Source of the DNA: JANOYY01 sp043720395
GTDB lineage: Bacteria > Actinomycetota > Acidimicrobiia > Acidimicrobiales > JANYDT01
Direction of reading: 5' to 3'
Assembly: GCA_043720395.1 (NCBI GenBank)
Contig: JAYSSR010000087.1
Span: 112,952-176,951, forward strand
Length of the DNA: 64,000 nucleotides
Numbering within the stretch: position 1 is the first letter of the stretch; every line of letters begins with the position of its first letter. Made by a program: the position numbers and the translations under genes. The notes below the pieces were generated by a model. The model was not told where the DNA came from, searched no databases, and worked only from the letters and a program-made list of their open reading frames with translations. Shown here piece after piece: positions 58,957 through 64,000 of this stretch.

Positions 58957-60684
58957 TCAGTCCGTGCCGTGACGCAACAAGCGTCCGGGGGTCGCGTTCG
59001 TGCACTCGCCGTCGATGAACGTGGTCACGCCGTTCACGATGATGCGGTCGTAGCCGACGGCTTTCTGGATCAGACGCCACTCGTCGGCGGGGTAGTCCCA
59101 GACCCGCTGCTGGGGGAGTGCGTCAACGGTCTCGTAGTCGTACACGATCACGTCGGCGGGAGCTCCTTCGACCAGAGCACCGCGTCCCTTCAGACCGACG
59201 GCCTGCGCCGGGTAGGCGGACAACCGCCAGTGAGCGTCTTCGAGCGACATGATCTCGTGCTCACGAACCCAGTGGGCGAGCATCTCGGTCGGATAGCGGC
59301 CGGTCGTGATGAACTTCGTGTGGGCACCGCCGTCGCTGATGCCGGGTAGAGCAACTGATGACGTGGCGACCTCCTTCACTGCCTGGGGGTCCATCGGCAC
59401 GATTGTTGTCTCGAACCCGGCCTTGAGGCGAGCGGCAACGGCGATGTCGAGCATCACGTCGAGCATGTCCTTGTTTTCGCGTGCGGAGATTTCGCCGAGT
59501 GTGAACCCTTCATATCGCGACTTGAGCTCCTGCGCATTCGGTGTGTCGCTGGAAATCCACGTCACCTTGATCTCTGGCATTGGGTACTTGGCGGCACCAA
59601 ATCCACCGTCGGTGAGCAGCAGTGTTTCCTTCAGCGCGACTCGACGTCGCGGGTCGGAAAACTTGGCGATCTTCTCTTCGAGCGTGCCGAGGCAGGCTTC
59701 CTTCCAGGCCGGGAACATGTCCATGAGGTTGTAGTCCTCAAGGACGATCTCGGACTTGAAGCGGACCGTTCCCGCCTGAGCAAACACCCGCAGGCCCTCT
59801 TCTTCGTTCAGTACGCGGAGGCGTTCGATCGCTTCATGGTGCGTGTATCGCATCTCGCCGTGCTGGTTCACCGCACCGGTCGGCCCGAGCGCGTTCCAGA
59901 TGATCGGACGCCCGCTCTCTCGCGCGATCAACGCGGCAAGTTCCATCGGACCGGTGATCTGCGACGTCCCGCGCCCGACTGTGCGCAGCGCACGGGAGAA
60001 GGCGATCAGCTCGCGTTCGGTCATGCAGTCGGTGACCATCGGGGTGCCGTCGAAGTCGAGCTGCACGTTGCCGACGTCGCCCAGAACCTGTGCGCTGAGA
60101 CCACAGCCGCCTGCCTCCATGCCCTCGATGAGGAGTTGACACATGCGTTCGAGTTCCTCGTCGGTGCAGCGTCGCTCCTTGGCCGCGTCGACGCCGACCA
60201 CGTAGCCGTAGAGCGGTGCAAGGGGCACGAGCGACATCATGTTGACGCCCTTCGGCGTGCGGTCGACGCTGTCGAGGAACTCGGAGAACGTCACCCAGTC
60301 CCACGGCATGCCGACCTGCATCGTCTTGAGCGGCACGGCCTCGTTACGCGACAGCGACATCATCGCCCGATCGCGATCCTCGGGCTTGCACGGCGCGAAC
60401 CCGAAGCCGCAGTTGCCGATCACGACGCTGGTCACGCCGTGCCAGCCCGACATCGTGCACCACGGGTCCCAGAAGACTTGGCTGTCGTAGTGGGTGTGCA
60501 GGTCGACGAAGCCGGGGGCGACAATGCGACCGGCCGCGTCGACGACCTCCGTCCCTTCCGACGCCGGAATGTTTCCGATCTGCGTGATCCGCCCGCCGGA
60601 GATCCCGACGTCGGACTTGTAGCGGGGAGTGCGCAGTCCGTCGATGACGGTGCCGCCCTTGATGACGATGTCGTAATTGGGCAT
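58957..60684 (-). CDS. D-aminoacylase-like amidohydrolase (N-acyl-D-amino-acid deacylase family)
   Basis: A 575-residue amidohydrolase_3-type enzyme like the one at 11794. It has YDIVIKGGTVIDG, GFVDLHTHYDSQVFWD, GNCGFGFAP with its conserved cysteine, and GISDGGAHTKFITTGRYP. ATG 60684 has a GAGAGGGAAG stretch upstream. It leads the operon of three hydrolases and is divergent from a TetR gene, 131 bases away, which probably regulates it. The pairing of a D-aminoacylase-like and amidohydrolase_2 genes repeats the arrangement at 0-13 kb, suggesting the two loci handle related compounds. Confidence 0.88.
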   Translation of the reverse strand: MPNYDIVIKGGTVIDGLRTPRYKSDVGISGGRITQIGNIPASEGTEVVDAAGRIVAPGFVDLHTHYDSQVFWDPWCTMSGWHGVTSVVIGNCGFGFAPCKPEDRDRAMMSLSRNEAVPLKTMQVGMPWDWVTFSEFLDSVDRTPKGVNMMSLVPLAPLYGYVVGVDAAKERRCTDEELERMCQLLIEGMEAGGCGLSAQVLGDVGNVQLDFDGTPMVTDCMTERELIAFSRALRTVGRGTSQITGPMELAALIARESGRPIIWNALGPTGAVNQHGEMRYTHHEAIERLRVLNEEEGLRVFAQAGTVRFKSEIVLEDYNLMDMFPAWKEACLGTLEEKIAKFSDPRRRVALKETLLLTDGGFGAAKYPMPEIKVTWISSDTPNAQELKSRYEGFTLGEISARENKDMLDVMLDIAVAARLKAGFETTIVPMDPQAVKEVATSSVALPGISDGGAHTKFITTGRYPTEMLAHWVREHEIMSLEDAHWRLSAYPAQAVGLKGRGALVEGAPADVIVYDYETVDALPQQRVWDYPADEWRLIQKAVGYDRIIVNGVTTFIDGECTNATPGRLLRHGTD

Positions 60685-60815
60685 GCCTTCCCTCTCTCGG
60701 CCTTGGCCGGGGGTCAGTGGGTGGCGCTGGTCGTGTGACCGAGGCTCTTGCTTGTCGAACGTACAGCAAGTTGATGGTTGCCGTCCAGCACGGAAATCGG
60801 TACGGTGGTTGTGAA

Positions 60816-61478
60816 ATGGCGACGACAGCACAGCCCCGCCAGCCCCGTCAGCCACGGCGGACACAGGTCGAACGCCGACGGAACTCGGAGCGTTCGCTGC
60901 TCGCTGCTGCTGCCGAAGTCATCGCCGAGCGCGGGATCGACGGTGCGTCGCTTGCGAGCATCGGGGAGCGGGCCGGTGCCAGTCGTGGCCTGCCGAACCA
61001 CCATTTCGGGTCGAAGGAAGCGCTCGTCGCGCAGGTTGCGGCCAGCGCTCAGGATCGCATCTCGTCGTTGACGGTCGCGGCGATCGAGCGAGCTCACCGC
61101 CATGTCGAAGAACTGTCAGGGTTCGAATTGGTGCGAGCCACCATCGACACGTACCTTGCGCTCTTCGAAAGGTCCCTCGCCGAGGACCGCGCACTTATCG
61201 TAATGTGGGGTGCAACCTTCCCATCCGAGTCATCGGTGGAAGGAATGCTCGAAGCCGACCGCCGAGCCTTCGACGGCTGGGCTCGGGTGATCAAAGAGGG
61301 GCAGGGCGACGGGTCGATCCGGCCCGACATCGACGCAGGAGCAACGGCCGTGGTGCTGCACGGCCTCACTCGTGGTGTTGCGGCCCTGTTGCTCACCGAG
61401 TCGGAGCACACCGACATGCGCAGCGTCCGGCAGACCGTCGACACCCTGCTCGCTGCGGCGCTTGCGCCCCTGGCCTAA
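60816..61478 (+). CDS. TetR-family transcriptional regulator
   Basis: A 220-residue TetR protein. An arginine/proline/glutamine-rich arm precedes the helix-turn-helix SLASIGERAGASRGLPNHHFGSKEALVAQV; the rest is a helical effector domain. TACGGT (60801-60806) lies nine bases before the ATG and no ribosome site is visible, so the transcript is probably leaderless. It is divergent from the hydrolase operon, its most likely target. A TGGCC-taat-GGCCA hairpin at its stop may end the transcript. Confidence 0.9.
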   Translation: MATTAQPRQPRQPRRTQVERRRNSERSLLAAAAEVIAERGIDGASLASIGERAGASRGLPNHHFGSKEALVAQVAASAQDRISSLTVAAIERAHRHVEELSGFELVRATIDTYLALFERSLAEDRALIVMWGATFPSESSVEGMLEADRRAFDGWARVIKEGQGDGSIRPDIDAGATAVVLHGLTRGVAALLLTESEHTDMRSVRQTVDTLLAAALAPLA

Positions 61479-61484
61479 TGGCCA
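61471..61484 (+). terminator. Hairpin over the TetR stop codon
   Basis: TGGCC and GGCCA flank TAAT, which includes the TetR stop codon. It lies between convergent genes (TetR and DUF427), 26 bases before the end of the latter. The T-run is weak, so terminator function is only likely. Confidence 0.4.
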
Positions 61485-61509
61485 ATGATGACTCCGGCAT
61501 TTCTCTTGT

Positions 61510-62115
61510 TCAGATCGCTGGCGATGGAACGTCCATCTCGACTGTCGCCTTTTCCGCGTAGAAGCTAAGTAGGCCGGCGATCGCGGATGACTCTGGCGTG
61601 GGGTCCTCGTAGGACCATGCGATGTCGTCGATGCGCGTGTCTCCGACGACTGCGGTCCAGTACGACGCCGTGCCCTTGTACGGGCAGTACGTCGTCGTCT
61701 CGCTCGCGATGAGTTCGACGCCCGCAACGTGCGACCGGTCCACGTACAACTTCGGGTCGAGCGACGTTTCGTACAGCGAGACGGTGTCCGTCGTGTCGAG
61801 GATGCAGACGTCGCTGACAACGACACGAAGACGTCGACCGGCGCGGACGCAATCGATCCGGTGGTACGGGTTGCGGATGCCGAACGTCCGCTCACCCTCC
61901 TCGAACCATGCATCGACGGACGACCAGGAAACCACGACGTATCCGTCGAGTTCCGGCAACGGTGCTGCGACGACTCCGTGCACATCCGCTGCCGGGAACG
62001 CGTACGTGGGCGGGCGGCCTGTTCGATGCACGAGCACGACGCGCTCACTGTCGACGACGGTGTGGCCGTTCGCCGTGGCCTGCACACGCTTGCGGTACGG
62101 CTCGACGTAGGTCAT
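61510..62115 (-). CDS. DUF427-domain protein
   Basis: A 201-residue protein with two related halves. The second is a clear DUF427 domain with the signature TYCPYKGTASYW and VGDTRIDDIAWSYEDP; the first, with the strand VVLVHRTGRPPTYAFP, looks like a degenerate copy. The biochemical role is not established; members occur widely in actinobacteria. ATG 62115 has GGAGG eight bases upstream. It lies downstream of a thioesterase gene on the same strand (about 100 bases). Confidence 0.85.
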   Translation of the reverse strand: MTYVEPYRKRVQATANGHTVVDSERVVLVHRTGRPPTYAFPAADVHGVVAAPLPELDGYVVVSWSSVDAWFEEGERTFGIRNPYHRIDCVRAGRRLRVVVSDVCILDTTDTVSLYETSLDPKLYVDRSHVAGVELIASETTTYCPYKGTASYWTAVVGDTRIDDIAWSYEDPTPESSAIAGLLSFYAEKATVEMDVPSPAI

Positions 62116-62218
62116 CGGTCCTCCGAGTGGGGGACTCAGCTTGCCTGCTGGGTGCGAGGCGAATGGACCCTGTCCAGAGGTCAGCGTCACGGTGTCAGTC
62201 CAGCGATGGCGGGGGCGT

Positions 62219-63103
62219 TCACATTGCCGTCCTGTCGTCGCGTGGCCGGGCGTCGGAGAACTCTCGCACCATGGCGTCTACGGTAAACGACGCGACCAAG
62301 TCTCCCGCTTCGGTGTACACCCGGCACTCTGAATGAGTCATCCCATCGCCAGCAAACGTCGAGAGATGGTGGTAGCGCATCCACTGGTCGGCCCGCACGT
62401 GGGCATGGAACGAAATGGCGATCGCGTTGATCGCGGTGGACAGCGTCCGATGCGCCGAGTCCTGCCCGATGCCGGCATGGGGCCGTAGCGCAGCGGCAAT
62501 CGACATGTGCCCGCTGAACTGTGCGCAGAGTCCTGCGTGCAAGGGCTGGTCGTCGGTGACTTCGGCGAATCGAACCCAGGTGTCAAGTACCGGCGGACCG
62601 ATCGGCGCGTCGGGATCGCCCGTGTACGCATCATCGACGATTCTCAGGTCCCGCCCGACGACTCCCATGTCGTACGGCACCGCATCGTCGGGACCAGTTG
62701 AGTCGGGCGCGGCAGAGGCGTGGCGGATCACGTCGGGAGCGGTGACGTCGAGAAGGAAGGTGCCGAACGCGCAGAGTCGACCGTCCTGCTTGACGCGCAC
62801 GCTGACGGTTGTCAGTGTGCGACCGCGGCTCAGCTCTTCAAGCTCAAAGCGAAGCGGCTGTAGCGCATCGGCACCCCGGGTGAAGACCATATGTGCACTT
62901 ACGACTCGTCGCCCTGGAGCATGTCGACCACACGCCACGATCGCCTGACCGAGCATTTGGCTCCCTTCTACGATCGGGCGATGGGAGTAGTGCCCCCGCA
63001 CGGCGCTCACGTAGATGCGGTCGCCAACGGGTCGAACGTCGAGGATGTCGATGAGATCGGCGATGTCGCCCCAGGGGTCGGCCACCCACGGTGTTACGGG
63101 CAT
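62219..63103 (-). CDS. TesB-like acyl-CoA thioesterase
   Basis: A 294-residue protein with a double-hotdog layout: N-terminal ADLIDILDVRPVGDRIYVSAVRGHY and HRPIVEGSQMLGQAIVAC, and C-terminal SFHAHVRADQWMRYHHLSTFAGDGMTHSECRVYTEAGDLVASF typical of TesB (acyl-CoA thioesterase II). It would release CoA from acyl-CoA. It is divergent from the EthD-like gene, with site G between them. An alternative is an acyl-CoA dehydratase-like hotdog protein, but the WMRYHH/THSECRVY segments favour thioesterase. Confidence 0.87.
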   Translation of the reverse strand: MPVTPWVADPWGDIADLIDILDVRPVGDRIYVSAVRGHYSHRPIVEGSQMLGQAIVACGRHAPGRRVVSAHMVFTRGADALQPLRFELEELSRGRTLTTVSVRVKQDGRLCAFGTFLLDVTAPDVIRHASAAPDSTGPDDAVPYDMGVVGRDLRIVDDAYTGDPDAPIGPPVLDTWVRFAEVTDDQPLHAGLCAQFSGHMSIAAALRPHAGIGQDSAHRTLSTAINAIAISFHAHVRADQWMRYHHLSTFAGDGMTHSECRVYTEAGDLVASFTVDAMVREFSDARPRDDRTAM

Positions 63104-63152
63104 TGTCTGCGTCTCCGAATCATGTCGGGATGATACCGAACTCGACTCAACG

Positions 63153-63182
63153 TTGATGTTGACGTCGAAGTCGATGTAGAAC
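63153..63182. promoter_or_regulatory. GAnnTC hexamer site G in the divergent thioesterase/EthD-like promoter
   Basis: The site reads TTGATGTT-GACGTC-GAAGTC-GATGTA-GAAC; GATGTAGAAC aligns with the AATATAGAAT of site B. It lies 20 bases before the ATG at 63202 and 50 bases before the divergent start at 63103, whose TATCAT box is near 63131. Confidence 0.55.
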
Positions 63183-63201
63183 GAGGGCGGAGGTATTTGT
63201 C

Positions 63202-63927
63202 ATGATCCGAGTCAAAGCGGCGTTCTTCAGCCTCACCCCGCCAAATCCGCCCGACGACGACGGCAGCTACCTGAAGTGGCACCTGCTCGACCACATGCCC
63301 GAGCAGTACCAATTGCCGGGTATCCAGTTCGCGCTCCGGTACATCGCCGACGGCGAGTACCTCACGAGCCGCATCGCCGGAAACGGCCCTCTGGCCGATG
63401 TCGGCAACGTCGTCAACTACCTGCTCGGCGATCCTGTCCAGCAGACGCACGACGACTTCTGGGAAGTCGGTCTCCGGCTGTCCGAGGTCGGCCGCTTTCC
63501 TCTGCGTCGGCCAAGTCTTCAGATTCGTATGCCGGCGCTGCTCAGTTGGTACTCGTCGCCACAGGCGTTGGTGTCCGCCGAAGTCGTGCCGTTCCGACCG
63601 CATCGCGGCGTCGTGGTCGTCGTCGAGGAGCCCGTGGGCAACGACATCCCCGGCTGGCTCAAATGGCTGCACACCGACCACTATCCGGCAATTCTCCAGA
63701 CGCCCGGTGTCGCGGGAGCGTGGATGTACGGGTCCACGACCACGTGGAAGCTGCATCCGGTTGTCGAGGGGAACCCCGAGTACACAACGGTGATCTACCT
63801 CGACGAAGACCCCCTCGCCGTCACGAATTCTCTGCGCCCCTTGATCGAGCGGCGCTGGGAGTCGGGTGCAGTAGTGCCGCTGTTCGCCGGACCGCTGCGC
63901 TCGATGATCCAGTGGGAAGCCTGGTGA
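63202..63927 (+). CDS. EthD-like dimeric alpha-beta-barrel protein
   Basis: A 241-residue protein with two half-repeats. Each has a tryptophan, an H-x-Asp/Tyr segment and a LPGI/TPGV turn: WHLLDHMPEQYQLPGIQFA (first) and WLHTDHYPAILQTPGVAGAW (second). This is the EthD/ABM-like ferredoxin fold, used in ring-hydroxylating and decarboxylating enzymes or as accessory proteins for P450s. No catalytic assignment is possible. GGAGGTAT precedes the ATG by about eight bases. Its TGA overlaps the GTG of the next gene. Confidence 0.75.
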   Translation: MIRVKAAFFSLTPPNPPDDDGSYLKWHLLDHMPEQYQLPGIQFALRYIADGEYLTSRIAGNGPLADVGNVVNYLLGDPVQQTHDDFWEVGLRLSEVGRFPLRRPSLQIRMPALLSWYSSPQALVSAEVVPFRPHRGVVVVVEEPVGNDIPGWLKWLHTDHYPAILQTPGVAGAWMYGSTTTWKLHPVVEGNPEYTTVIYLDEDPLAVTNSLRPLIERRWESGAVVPLFAGPLRSMIQWEAW

Positions 63928-64000
63928 AGCTGTCGATCGGAACGCCGATCGTGACGATGACGCCCTCGTCGCATTCGCCGTGGGAGCCGAACGGAACGAT
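63924..64000 (+). CDS. LLM-class oxidoreductase (5' end, cut by window)
   Basis: A GTG overlapping the previous TGA (GTGA) opens a frame that reads KLSIGTPIVTMTPSSHSPWEPNG to the window edge, the typical N terminus of F420-dependent LLM oxidoreductases (K-x-x-x-G-x-P-I/V-V). Only 25 codons are visible. If correct it is the fifth LLM gene in the window and is coupled to the EthD-like gene. Confidence 0.7.
   Translation, partial: MKLSIGTPIVTMTPSSHSPWEPNGT

Noticed and set aside
1..64000. tRNA, rRNA, insertion-sequence or phage genes
   Set aside because: No intergenic segment shows tRNA-like arms or rRNA sequence, and no protein resembles a transposase, integrase or phage structural protein.

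Overview
The window looks like a catabolic region of a GC-rich actinobacterium. The pointers are many coenzyme-F420-type luciferase-like (LLM) oxidoreductases, a DDN-like deazaflavin reductase, a WS/DGAT acyltransferase, double CaiB CoA-transferases, fused ABC-transporter subunits, frequent GTG starts and GTGA/ATGA stop-start overlaps. The threonine/alanine-rich linkers of the solute-binding proteins recall Acidimicrobiia (Ilumatobacter-like); that placement is inference. I see no rRNA, tRNA, CRISPR array, insertion sequence or replication origin. No gene-free stretch exceeds about 215 bases.

Layout. (1) 0.1-13.5 kb, plus strand: amidohydrolase, P450, two-domain CoA-transferase, LLM oxidoreductase, Dpp/Opp-type ABC importer (permease and ATPase fused) and a D-aminoacylase-like amidohydrolase. 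This suggests uptake and hydrolysis of an amide or peptide-like compound, then CoA activation. (2) 13.6-19.3 kb, minus: VOC protein and a Liv-type importer with both permeases and one ATPase fused in one 930-residue chain. (3) 19.5-22.4 kb: acyl-CoA-dehydrogenase-like monooxygenase and FMN reductase, divergent from a LysR regulator. (4) 22.5-29.8 kb, plus: LLM, alpha/beta hydrolase, Rieske oxygenase, VOC dioxygenase, LLM, hydrolase, PaaX-family regulator and SDR, resembling a ring hydroxylation and cleavage route. (5) 29.9-31.4 kb: an AlbA_2/divergent-AAA regulator gene next to a short relic of an amidohydrolase gene. (6) 31.6-45.7 kb, minus: a long, tightly packed set with acyl-CoA ligase, [3Fe-4S] ferredoxin, P450, thiolase-like Ltp plus DUF35 protein, CoA-transferase, DDN-like reductase, SDRs, aldehyde dehydrogenase, kinase, second ligase and LLM. 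It resembles steroid or terpenoid side-chain degradation. (7) 45.8-63.9 kb: acyl-CoA ligase, TetR, acyl-CoA dehydrogenase, two SnoaL-like proteins, SDR, DUF234 ATPase, thioesterase, WS/DGAT, esterase, two paralogous amidohydrolases, a D-aminoacylase-like protein, TetR, DUF427, TesB-like thioesterase, an EthD-like protein and the start of another LLM gene.

The genes fit together as modules for importing, oxidising, CoA-activating and beta-oxidising one or more large hydrophobic or amide-bearing compounds. The substrate cannot be read from sequence. The most distinctive non-coding signal is a family of tandem hexamers of the type GAnnTC, with palindromic GACGTCGACGTC cores at two sites. It lies in front of at least seven transcription units between 40 and 63 kb and may mark an undescribed regulon. 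Other points of interest are a gene relic beside the AlbA_2 gene, matching hairpins between binding-protein and permease genes in both importers, and apparently leaderless promoters on regulator-type genes.
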